A stretch of DNA of 64,000 nucleotides from Lactuca virosa (lineage: Eukaryota; Streptophyta; Magnoliopsida; Asterales; Asteraceae): contig CAKMRJ010001112.1 of the NCBI GenBank assembly GCA_928212115.1, positions 410,250,598 to 410,314,597 of the forward strand. Direction: 5' to 3'. This document shows positions 21,850 to 31,940 of this stretch, in pieces. The notes beneath the pieces were generated by a model that saw nothing but the letters and a program-made list of their open reading frames with translations, was not told where the DNA came from and did no database searches. Position 1 is the stretch's first letter. Each line of letters starts with the position of its first letter. The translations under genes were made by a program, and so were the position numbers.

Positions 21850-23535
21850 CTGAAAAGAAAGAAAGACAAGTTTAGATTAGATAAAGATTCCTTAATAAGT
21901 CACCCAAATGAAATATTAAGGCTAGGACCCAACACAATATCTTATAACTTGAAAGAGGGATGTCGTAATCCAAGCTGCAAAATATTTGAAGGTAGGTAAA
22001 TGACGATTTACCAATTTCCACCATGAAAAACAGAATAAATTATTAAGTTTTAATTGGATTGAAACTCCTAGATATTTTGAGATTCATTGAACGATTCAAT
22101 GGCATGTTTACATCTAGATTGTGCCCTTCAAGTTTGTGACTGGGATGCCGAGGATCACAAAACAAGGTGTGAATAACCATGCAAATTAACTTGGTAATCT
22201 TAATTTTATCACCTAATCAATGTGTCGGTTAACCATACACGCTCCACTGATCTATGATAAACATTAAGCCACCCTTTTCCACCCTTGTTAGTCCAAGTTA
22301 GTGTGCCGGTTAACCACACACGCTCCACTAACGACTTAGCAAGGTGCAAAGTGTAATTTCATGGGCTAGCACCTATTTCACATTTTCCTAAAGTAACTAA
22401 GATTGGGAATTAATAAGGTTTTAGTTACTTTATAATTTCATTATACTTTTAACGAGGATTAATGTCCTATCCTACTCGTTCGACTAACGACCCTCCACCA
22501 ATCAAGGAAGCGGTGGGTGAGAATGGACATCCATTAAACTACCATTTTATAGGCAGTAACTTTATACCCCCCTTAGAGATTGGCTTCGTGAATGAGGCCT
22601 ACTAACGGTAAGATTGACTTTATCTTATACATATATATAATAGTTAAACTTTTAATATTATAGAAGTATAAGGGTTGAATTTTAAACTTTTAAAATTCTA
22701 GGGATTTGGAATTAAAGTTTTCTAAGTGGCTTTACAAATTCCAAAACTTGAGGGAAAGTTTTGAAACTATTCAAAACCGTTCATTTCTATAACTTATGAG
22801 TTTACTGGCTCATAAAATGAAGACTCTTCATTTTATAACCTATGAGTTTTATTTAATGGCTCTTTAAAGGAAAAAGACTTTTGGTTATCCATAACCTGAG
22901 GACAAGTTATGGACTCCATTAAAACATATGCATCATGGATTTAATTAATCATAATAATCAAACAAGCAAGCATGATCATATTCAAACTCATAGAAGAAAG
23001 ACAATTCATATCATCAAAGTTCAAGACATTAGCATAATCATATTAATCCAATTCTTGAAATTATGACAATTACCTTGTAATTAGATTAGGATAATCATTA
23101 CCATATCATAAAAAACAGTTTAAATGATTGAAAACAATTACAGGTAATGATCCTAACCCAATTCTGGCCAAAAAAACTCAAACAACATGCTGTCTGTTCA
23201 TCAGACTCGCCGAGTGCAAGAACAGACTCATCGAGTCCATGAATAAAACCATCAACTCGTCGAGTCTGTTCATGGACTCGGCGAGTTGATCTGTCAGACA
23301 ACATTCCATCTTTGCAAAATCACATATAAACAGCAATATAACAGAAAACAAGCCTAGGCTCTGATACCACTATTGGGTTTTGAGCATTCTAACACTCCTA
23401 TGATGTACATGCAACCCTAGAAACCTTGGATCTATTTTTTCTCTATTATACATGAAAATATTGATTTTTCCAAGGTTTCATCCTATCTAGCATATCATGA
23501 GGTATGTGTAATATAAAACTAGTAGAATGACATAC
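21850..23535 (-). other. E2 predicted leader intron with palindromes and hairpins
   Basis: In element sense the donor GTATGT (23535-23530) lies in the 5' LTR and the acceptor CAG (21852-21850) abuts the gag ATG; length 1686 nt. The leader portion contains palindromes at 23276-23286, 23255-23265, 23226-23236 and 23205-23215 (ACTCGNCGAGT, the third with one mismatch). Two hairpins have arms 22326-22332/22297-22305 and 22245-22251/22216-22224, each with GGTTAACC in the loop (22308-22315, 22227-22234). A TTTGTGA/TCACAAA stem lies near 22133-22162. Confidence 0.6.
23358..23369 (-). promoter_or_regulatory. E2 primer binding site
   Basis: On the - strand TGGTATCAGAGC, identical to E1, one base from the LTR end. 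Confidence 0.93.
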
Positions 23536-24153
23536 CTTTTTATTGTTGCTTGATTTCTTAAGACCTTGTGAGCCTAGCACCCCAAGTGTGATGCCTCAAA
23601 CGTTTCACACAACACCAAAACTCTTGGAATAACTTGAGAATAGAACACTTGTATCACAAATTCGGCTAGCCCTCTCTCTTTTAGTCTAAGTGTCGATTTT
23701 GCTCCATATGAGGCTCCTTATATAGTGTCATGCAATTAGGACACCATGCAAACCCTAATTTGCATGACCTTTCACTTACTTCATGATCCATGGGTTTTAA
23801 CCTCCATGGAGCATCCATGAAGCCCCCTATGGGTTTTAGCCCAATCTTATGAACCATGGATCATAAGCCCACTATATAAGAATGAATGATTTACACAAGC
23901 AATCCCCATACATTTAATTAGTCTCTTTTTTATCACAAAATTAATTCCAAATTAATTCTTGATCAATACTAATTAAATAGTATGATTTCATATTAATATA
24001 TTAGAACTTATAATATATTAATAAATCATAAGTGTCCTTTTTTCTCATTTTGTCTATCCAATTGTTGTGATGCCATGCAACCCAAATGGACCATGCCAAG
24101 TCGGGTCAAATACATACCAAATATAGTTATGGACTTAGACACTTTATCCAACA
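23371..24153 (-). repeat. E2 5' LTR
   Basis: 783 bp, partner of 16173-16958, carrying the same TATA word, CCATGG words and the GTATGT donor at 23530-23535. Confidence 0.93.
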
Positions 24154-25442
24154 TATATACTATCGCCAAATAATGTTTCTTATTGAGATACCACTTTTCA
24201 CATTTCCTTTGTACGTTTCCTACATATTGCTTTTTCACATATAGTTCCAATTTTACTAGCTTTAGTTCAAGAATTTCTATGGAAGATTTTTTGATACACA
24301 TTATTTTCCTTTCAAATGGTACTAAAAGAAGTCCATGACTTTCTATAAAAGAAATATATATAATTTTTTTTGTTCATTTAAAAGGTCACATATTGACTCC
24401 TTCTCTAGATCTCAACTAGAAAAATTAATTTTTCCATATTTCATGTATTTCATATTTGGAACTTTTTAATCCACTTAGAACTTGACCTCAACCATTATTC
24501 GTTAAATAATGTTTTTAATGAGGGTACATTTCAGTAAACAATACAAAATTTATAGTATTCCTCATACCATACAAGTTTACATTTGTGTTCAATGATTTCC
24601 ATAAAGTTAGAAAGCCAAAGATATATTATAACATATCTACCAAGTATATCCTTCTAATTTGTTTTGCATTATCCATCATAAGTTGATAATCATTTTAAAA
24701 TTTTAACAATTTTAGTACTATTAAATTTGATTGACATATTTATATAATAATCAATCTCCTAATTCCCGCCCCACATTTAAAATATGCAACGTCCTCATTG
24801 TATATAAATGTAAAAAGTAGAGAAAAGAATAATATATCCCTTGGTTTTAGTGACGAGGTTGGTCATGTATCAGATTCTCTTATGTCAATATCCTTCTTTA
24901 TTTCTAATTGTGTGAGTTATTCATTGCTTAGTTGCTGAAATCAATAATAATATCTTCAAAGTCATGTGATTCTTCATACAGCTAAAAATCTCGGTGAGAA
25001 TTTAGAATTGTTGCGCAAAATTGGTCTTGAACGTGATACTCGTGAATGGAAAAAAATTTCAGCGCAAATTCCTGTTCTCGATGTGATTTACATATAGTAA
25101 GCATCTTTGTTCTTCAAATAGGGTCAAAGAGGCTTGTGTTGATCAGACGCTAAACTCCCTATTCTTGTAGGCGTATTTTCCTCCTTTTTGTAGTGGGTTG
25201 ACCCCTCACTTAGCTCTATTGTATATTCTTTACCATGGATAAGTAAATCAAAAGAATATGTAGTTGTATCCTAAATTTTAAAGAAAAACTTGGACAAGCA
25301 AAAAGAAATTTGATTGCATTAATGATTAGAAAATAAAATTGAAACACACTCAAACAAACATAAAAATGAACTTAAGAACTTAAGAACTTAATTACGAAAT
25401 AATTTAGTAACCAACTAAATCCCAAATCCATTTGTTTCTCCT
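24154..25442 (-). other. E4 internal noncoding segment
   Basis: Degenerate AT-rich internal sequence of E4 between the E2 insertion and the end of the ATHILA ORF-1-like frame. No further reading frame or domain recognised. Confidence 0.5.
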
Positions 25443-26082
25443 TTTAGTCTTCATTATCCAATATAGTATAGATATCCATTGGATCATCATAATCATGGAA
25501 ATAATCTGAGGGTTCTCCATTCAATAGTTCTTCAAAATTTTCATTATTCCATTCTTTATCTTTATTATCTTCACCATCCTCACTTGTATCTTCTTCGGGT
25601 TCATAATCTCTTTCCACTTTTTCTTCATTAATGTCTTCTTTATCACTTACTTAATCTTCACTTGAGGGTTTAGGTAATGGTTTGTCATTATCTACTTTTA
25701 ACATCAATATCTCTGATATTTCCCAATCCATCATCTTATGAAGTTCATCTAAATGTTTTCTTATATTAATAACTATTTCCATGTAACATCCATAAAAATT
25801 GAGCCAAATTAAAACATTTTTATTTCATTCAAAAACCATTAAGTTCACACATCTTGTTTTCAAAATAGTTTAAACATCAGAGTATCCCCAGAACCATATC
25901 ACATAAATCATAAAACATGAGGAGCGGTACGATCACGCCTTCGCCTTGCCACGATCTCCTGAAGTACCTGAAACAATACACTGAAACTGTAAGCCCGAAA
26001 GCTTAGTGAGTTACCCCCAAAATACCAACCACACATAAACATACTCATAACATATCACAAATAGAACAGCCATGCGCATCGG

Positions 26083-26310
26083 GTCTACTGTGTGACTGGT
26101 CCGCCCGTACCGGGCCTTCAGTCCACCTGGTCCACCCTCCGAGTCTAGCCATGTACATCGAGTTTACAGTGTGATTGGTCCGCCCGCACCGGGCCTTCAA
26201 TCCACCTGGTCCACACTCTGAGTCTACAGTATGACTGGTCCGCCCACACCGGGCCTTCAATCGGCCTGGTCCACTCTCCGAGCCTCGGCATATCCGGTCC
26301 GCCCCGGGTA
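26083..26310. repeat. Tandem repeat, about 60-bp unit, in the solo LTR
   Basis: TGGTCCGCCC recurs at about 26097, 26176 and 26236, with a diverged copy near 26295, each followed by an ACCGGGCCTTCA block and CCTGGTCCAC. The first interval is 79 bp and later ones about 60 bp. It lies within the predicted LTR intron. Confidence 0.85.
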
Positions 26311-26847
26311 TGTTGGCCTACAGCACAAAGCAGGACCCGCCTCAACCCAACCCCCGTCAAACAACCATGTGCACATAAAACCATTAATCACATAACAAAT
26401 CCTTAACCAGACAAACAGTCTAACAGATCACATAGCATATCAACATCCTAACCAGGATTCCGACCTAACCGGTCACTAGCATAACATTACCCTATATACC
26501 GGGTACCGACCTTAACCAGGTCACTAACATAACACCATCCTAAATACCAGGATGCAGATCTAGCAAAACAATAACATAACAAACAATACCCGGACTTCCA
26601 TCCGATAAAGGGCCGGCCTTGGTGCCGTAGACCCTGTCGATATAGTGAGGATAACTCACCTGCAATTGCCGACTGAAGAGATAAGACCAAGCTGCTCCGA
26701 CCACCGACACGAACTTCACCACAGAACACTACCAAAGAATCAATTCCATAAATACCAAAATTACCAAAATACCCTTGGAAGTCAAACTGGTCAACTCTTG
26801 GTCAAAGTCAAAGTCCTCAGTCAAAGTCAACCTTCCTGGTTGATTCT

Positions 26848-27176
26848 ACTCGCCGAGTCGACCCGTCGACTCGTCGAGTTCCTATACTCAGAAACTCCCA
26901 TAACACGACTCAACTCGCCGAGTCGCCCCAAGACTCGTCGAGTCCAACGATCTCCGAGTCCCATCCTGCTCAACTCACAGAATCGTCCCTCGACTCACCG
27001 ATTCGAGGCTTAACCAGAAGAGGTTTGGGTTCCGCGACCAGACTCTCTGAGTCCAAGAACAGACTCGCCGAGTCCCAGGCAATCTTCAACAGACTCGCCG
27101 AGTCGTTCTTCCAACTCGTCGAGTCCAAGGAAATCTTCATACAACTCGTCGAGTACACCCATGTGACTCGCCGAGT
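26848..27176. repeat. Cluster of ACTCGNCGAGT palindromes (solo LTR, second cluster)
   Basis: Perfect 11-mers ACTCG-N-CGAGT start at 26848, 26869, 26913, 26933, 27063, 27093, 27114, 27144 and 27166. Decayed copies lie near 26992 and 27042. The centre base alternates C/T. Spacing is irregular (20-50 bp, with one larger gap), and the sequences between are not copies of each other. Confidence 0.95.
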
Positions 27177-27771
27177 CTCTCCAGTTCTCAATCTATTCAG
27201 AGGCTTTTCGAGCCATGCAGGGGCTCCAATCCATAGATCCACTCTTCTACAGCCTAACCCTCACATAAAGTTGCAAACTTTACGTGAAAGCAAGGAGATA
27301 TAAGCCCAAAACACTCTAGGGCTAGGGCTAAGGACAAGGGGGCTTCACCAACAACTCTTAAACAGAAACTTTATGACAATAAGGACCATCACAAGCTTAG
27401 ATCTGGAGTAGCAACCTCAGATCTAAGCTCCAAACCCAAAATAGATCTCAAACAAGCTAAGGAACTCCAAATCAACCACCAAGAATGAACCCAAAAAGGA
27501 AATAGCTTAAGATAATGGCTCCTTACCTCTGAGATGTACCCAAACTGATGTAGATCCCAGACCTACACAAGCCCCTTGATGCTAGCCTCCAATTTCTCAA
27601 GCTCCTTCCACCAATTTCCTCTTCCAAGCTCCAATCTCCTCAACAATGAAGTCTCACACGAAATTAGGGTTTTCTGGAACTCTCTGGGGGATTAGGAGGC
27701 TGGGAGGAGGACATAATGTCCTTTAAATAGGGTGCAACCCTCGGGATTAGGGTTTTCTCTCTTCAGCACCA

Positions 27772-27869
27772 ACTCGTCGAGTCCAAGCCACTGACTCGGT
27801 GAGTTGGCCACTTAAACCGCGATAGAATCCCGCTCCGACTCGGCGAGTAAGCGGACCTACTCGTCGAGT
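27772..27869. repeat. Promoter-proximal ACTCGNCGAGT cluster (solo LTR)
   Basis: Copies start at 27772, 27794 (one mismatch), 27838 and 27859, within the first 160 bp of the LTR in its own sense and just upstream of the TATA-like word. Confidence 0.93.
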
Positions 27870-28629
27870 CCCTTTCCTAAATTTGCACTTTGCACCCTTC
27901 AACTTCTTGCTTCCGAACTTGGGATGTTACATTCCATATGGCCCTTAATCATTTGTTGATTGTTAGTTCCTCTAGTAATTGCCTTCTTTAGGCCATCATC
28001 CAAATTACCTCTAATCTTTCTAGCATTCTTCTTTTCTCCCCATATGTTATCTCCACTTCTTTTCCTTGAATACTCCATTTTTTTGCATTTTCCTCCTTCA
28101 CCTTCTTCAATCTTCTAAATCCTTGAATCTCTTCATAAGCATCAATGGATTTAAGAAAATCCATGTCTATGATTTTTGGTGCATAACCTCTCATACTTAA
28201 TATCACTCCATTTGATAAGACATCAAATGAGTTGGAAATCCTTGTGATAAAGTGGCCTCATACAGTAACATTGTTATGGGGTGGTCATCCTCTATGCATT
28301 CCTAGATAGTATGCTAGAGAATATGGCCAGTTTACATCTTCCTCAAATTACAATAGCTTTCTCAAGAGGTATAGATCATTACGACATACGAGATCTTCAT
28401 TCTCCTGATGAGAAATGGTATTGGCAATTACTTGGTGAATTATTATATGCCCGAGACTTTTGATCCTTCTAGATTGTACATTTAAATTGAATCTTCCATA
28501 TCCTAATTTCTTCCAAGTACCTTGGTGATCAAAATCTTTTGATATCTTTCTTGGAAACATTAATATGTATTGGTTGCATTCCTTGATCATATCATCCTCT
28601 TTTATGTATAGTCCACATCTCCATGCCAA

Positions 28630-30578
28630 TTCTAATACACTACATTCTCTAGCTTTTCCTCATAGTCGGATATTTATGGCTCCTTTTTCACGATAATTGG
28701 TAACTTCTGACTTAAAGATTATCGTGGAATAAAATTATTGTACCAATTTTTTATAAATCTCTTCCTTCATATTGAATATGTTGTTCCAAGCTATAGACAT
28801 TAATGGCAAATCTTCATCATTCAACATCATTGATTTTTGTAAGATGCATAATTATGTCTTGATCAATTTCCATTAAAGCAAGTGTTCCCCAATCAAGTGA
28901 CTTAGGAATCAAGGTCTCCCTTTCTTCTAGATTTTCCAAACAAGAGTTAAAGAGACTCCTTTAGTTCCAAGAAATATCCTTAAACTTCATAAATTCGTGC
29001 CTTTACATCTGTAATTTTTTATCAAATTGGTTAGGCAATAGTTAGTAAAATAAAATTTTCTTATGATATGTACGGTTTTCTTGACGCGATCTACCAATCA
29101 CGGCACGAAAAATGGTAAAAATTATTTTTTGAAAATTTTTCTCTGAAATGGCAATTTTCATAATTAAAAACACTCCGGCAAAGTATATTAACAAAAATCA
29201 AAAGTTTAGCATTCAAAGATTTTTGTTCTTAGTAAAGAACATTTTCTAAATAAAATATATGGAGATAGAGTTGGTCATTTGAATATGAATCAATATAAAT
29301 CAAGAACATAATTGAACAATAACCAATTAAATTAAAGAATCAATGTACGAAGTTTCATACCGTTTTGTCTTGGAGAGGAAGAAAGAAACTAGAGTTTCTG
29401 ACTTTTTTAGAGAGCAAAAAATTTGTTATGAACTTTTCAGAACAAGATTCAGTATTTATATAATTATTTTGCGGCTTCAATCTCGGTGCGACAATATATT
29501 CGCATCGCAATGGACAGCGCATTAGGGTTTTAATTCGGTTACACACAATCACGTTGCGATTATCTTGTTTCGTCACAACCAAATTTCTTGAGTGTTCTAA
29601 CCTCGTGATTTTCATGATTTTTCCCTTATTTAAACCTTCAAACTTAATTTCTTACATAATTCATTCATTTTAAGAAAATAAAACTAATGGGATTTAGTTA
29701 TAAAACAAATGCAAAAATTTAAAAAGAAAAATCAAAGGAAAAGGAAAATTCAAACCAAATGCCGGGTTGCCTCACGCTAGCATTTCTTTGTGGATTCTTT
29801 AGTTGGAATCCTTATGTTTATGTTTTCTTTGGGTTGGTTTCAATGTAGCTCGGTTGTGTCCAAGGAAAGTTTTCTTGTATAACTTTGGAAATTTGACCAA
29901 CTTGATTTCTGTGTTCACAATTGAGGCTTGTTGATTTCTAAAGGCGGTTTCTGTTGTGGCACCTAGGCTTTCATAGTCTATTCTAATTCATTATGTCATT
30001 TATTAGAGACTAAAGTAAATTATGTGACTATGCTTTCTAAGTAAATTTTATTTTCTGGTTCAAACACAACTTGTTCTAATGGTTATTTTTTTAATAAAAT
30101 CCAACACTAGCTTGTTTATATCTATTTTCCCTTTTCTTTATGTATTCATCATGAGGTATACACCCTTTCTTTGCTCTAGGTTCATACATATCTATTGCAT
30201 AGCATATATCTACTTGTTTCATACCTAAAGTGTTGTGGGGACATTTTTTTTGTTCCATACCACTATATCTTCATAGCATATATAACATGTACAGATTTAG
30301 ACATTTTTCTCATTAGTTTACTCATATCCTCAGTTTTAGCATTCAAAGCTTCTATCTCATCAGAATTGTTTATCTCATTTTTCTTCCTAATAGAAGGGTC
30401 TCTAATGGACAACCATTAGTGTGAGTGTTTTGCAAACGTTTCTATTATCTCCTTACATTTACCCGGTAATTTCTTAGGTATTGGTCCCCTACTATCTATT
30501 AATTTCCTAGTTGTAGTATCTAAACCATTATAAAAATTTGTACCTCTTGCGAATCGTTAAGGTCATGTTGAGGACATT
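28630..30578 (-). other. E4 internal region between gag and 3' ORF; no pol found
   Basis: About 1.95 kb of degenerate sequence. Near 29760 the word GCCGGGTTGCC resembles a block seen in Athila-type internal regions. A TATA-like segment at about 29440-29470 followed by GCGAC/TCGCA-rich sequence looks like promoter or LTR debris. I saw no RT, RNase H, integrase or protease motif in any frame, and the interval is too short for a full gypsy pol. Confidence 0.5.
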
Positions 30579-31046
30579 TCAACAACATTCGTTTGTAACG
30601 CTCAATGCTTCACACAACGTTTCTTCGTCTCCTTGTTGGAAATTCTGAATTCCAGCTCCCTTCTTTATAATCTTCGATGGAGGACTAAATCTTGTAAAGA
30701 ATTCGGCCTTTAAGTCGGTCCATGTTGAAATTCCTACCAATGGTGTCGTCTTTATCCAATCTTTAGTTGCTCCTATGCGTGTAATAGGAAAAACCTGTAA
30801 CATTACTTGATCTTCAGAATCATTTGGTATGTTGAAAAAATCTGAGATTTCAATTACATTTTCTACATGTTGGATGGCGACTTCGTGATCCTTTCCAGCA
30901 AATCGGGTTTTTTTCAAAAGGCGAAGAAATTGCCCCTTCAATTCGAAATTGAGGTCTCTAATAGTTGGCCTTCTTACTCCAAAGCCTTTGCTTTCACTAT
31001 TGTGCTTCATATATTGCTCCAAATTCATTCTATTTATCATATTGTC
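30579..31046 (-). pseudogene. E4 gag (Ty3/gypsy retrotransposon gag domain), interrupted 5'
   Basis: The open frame includes RRPTIRDLNFELKGQFLRLL, a FFNIPNDSEDQVMLQVFPI helix pair, and the diagnostic GISTWTDLKAEFFTRFSPPS followed by FQQGDEETLCEAL. That is the plant gypsy/Athila Retrotrans_gag pattern, which normally continues WERFK; here it changes to SVTNECC and stops. The first codons upstream of 31046 come from the inserted E3 LTR. The native N-terminal part lies beyond E3 at 41581-41783. Confidence 0.85.
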
Positions 31047-31784
31047 TAATGGGTTTTTTACATGTATTAACACGGATAAATTCTTAACACTTAAAGGGTA
31101 CATGTAACCTAATGATCTATGTCATAACTCTATTGAAGTAATATTCTATTGAACAATAAAACCTATAAACCCTAGGCAATTTTCGAATATAACAAGACAA
31201 AATAGGGTTTACTTACCTTTTAGTTATTGTAGTAAATAACTATTCAAAAAACCTTCTTGAAAAACTCTTGGAAGCAAGCACCACAAGTGTTGTGCCTCTA
31301 ATGGTTCATACCCAAACCCTAGCAACCAAGGAACTGAAGAGAGAAGAGAAGAGAGGAGAAATTTTGGAATTCCTCTTAGGAATGAAGACTTGGACGAAAA
31401 TCAAACCCAAGATGGGTTTATATAGGTGATAGGAAAGTATTAGATAAGACAGGTATCTCCAAGTTAACCCTAATCCCTTAACTTCATCCCTACGGCATCC
31501 AAGGCTCCTTAATGCCCAAGGAAACCCTAGAAGACATTCTAGAATTCGTCCCCCTCTATGGGAGGTTCTAGAATTTGTCAATGTTCAACTTTTGAACATT
31601 TTCACCTTTTGCCCTTCTACTTTTAGTTAATCCAATTAATCCCAAAATTAATTCCAATTAATTTCTGATTAATTATTAATTAAATATTAGTATTTCTAAT
31701 TAATATACTATTCTTATAATATATTAACAAATCATTCATTTTGATTTCTAATTAATTTATTAATCATTTAATAAATTAATAAAT

Positions 31785-31819
<35 letters not shown>

Positions 31820-31929
31820 AAAGGTATCATATTCAATTACTAGGTTTGAGGGCAACCCAAAAAGACTGTGCTACTATCAATTCAAGTTTATACCAATTAT
31901 ATTTATGGGCTTATACACCTAATCCAATA
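31047..31929 (-). repeat. E3 3' LTR
   Basis: 883 bp, similar to 40764-41580. The expected TGTTGG start is mutated to TATTGG. It contains a CT microsatellite (31788-31818) reduced to a few units in the partner. The adjoining AAGTGGGAGAC at 31930-31940 is the purine tract. Confidence 0.9.
31788..31818. repeat. (CT)n microsatellite
   Basis: About 31 bp of CT in the E3 3' LTR. The matching place in the 5' LTR (about 41505-41516) has only a short CT-rich run. Confidence 0.95.
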
Positions 31930-31940
31930 GTCTCCCACTT

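Larger units (their letters stand above)
16173..24153 (-). mobile_element. E2: nearly intact Ty1/copia element inside E4
   Basis: LTRs lie at 16173-16958 (3') and 23371-24153 (5'), PBS at 23358-23369, gag start at 21849 and Pol stop at 17818. It shares the plan and most of the protein sequence of E1, including the long leader and trailer. Three lesions break the single Gag-Pol frame. It lies in E4 internal sequence; the flanks are AT-rich (TATATA on both sides), so the exact target duplication and the last 1-4 bases of the LTR ends are ambiguous. Confidence 0.95.
25782..27931 (-). repeat. Solo gypsy-type LTR with TTCCA target duplications
   Basis: 2150 bp, TGTAACATCC...GGATGTTACA, flanked by TTCCA at 25777-25781 and 27932-27936. 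No internal domain is attached, so it is a recombination-derived solo LTR inside the E4 ORF. It reads on the - strand: palindrome cluster 27869-27772, a TATA-like CTATTTAAAG near 27725, a second palindrome cluster 27176-26848, donor CAG|GTGAGT (intron start 26659), tandem repeats, acceptor TTTCAG|GTACTT (exon resumes at 25967), then the LTR end. The acceptor region matches the solo LTR at 52868-54635. Confidence 0.93.
25443..28629 (-). pseudogene. E4 ATHILA ORF-1-like ORF, split by a solo LTR and broken
   Basis: Two pieces, 28629 to about 27937 and 25781 to 25443, join across the solo LTR at 25782-27931. The upstream piece has WRCGLYIKEDDM, then SRRIKSLGHIIIHQVIANTI and a DLYLLRKLL end. This pattern (a Trp-rich start, then a conserved RI..LH..IA.TI..R block) resembles the ATHILA ORF-1 protein family. 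The downstream piece is a predicted helix followed by a strongly acidic tail (DYEPEEDTSEDGEDNKDKEW) ending YTILDNED. It has frameshifts in 27990-28210 and one internal TAA in the tail. Its place near the 3' LTR fits the extra (env-like) ORF of Athila elements. Function unknown; family assignment is by eye. Confidence 0.6.

Noticed and set aside
26848..27176. Regularly seen short palindromic repeats with unique spacers, CRISPR-like at first sight
   Set aside because: Plant nuclear sequence inside a solo LTR; repeats are only 11 bp, spacing is irregular, and there are no cas genes.
26645..27303. Open frames through the palindrome cluster on both strands
   Set aside because: They arise because ACTCGNCGAGT repeats avoid stops; no family resemblance, and they lie in LTR sequence.
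30579..31103. A complete gag starting at 31103
   Set aside because: The first 19 or so codons derive from the E3 LTR; the native gag start lies beyond E3.
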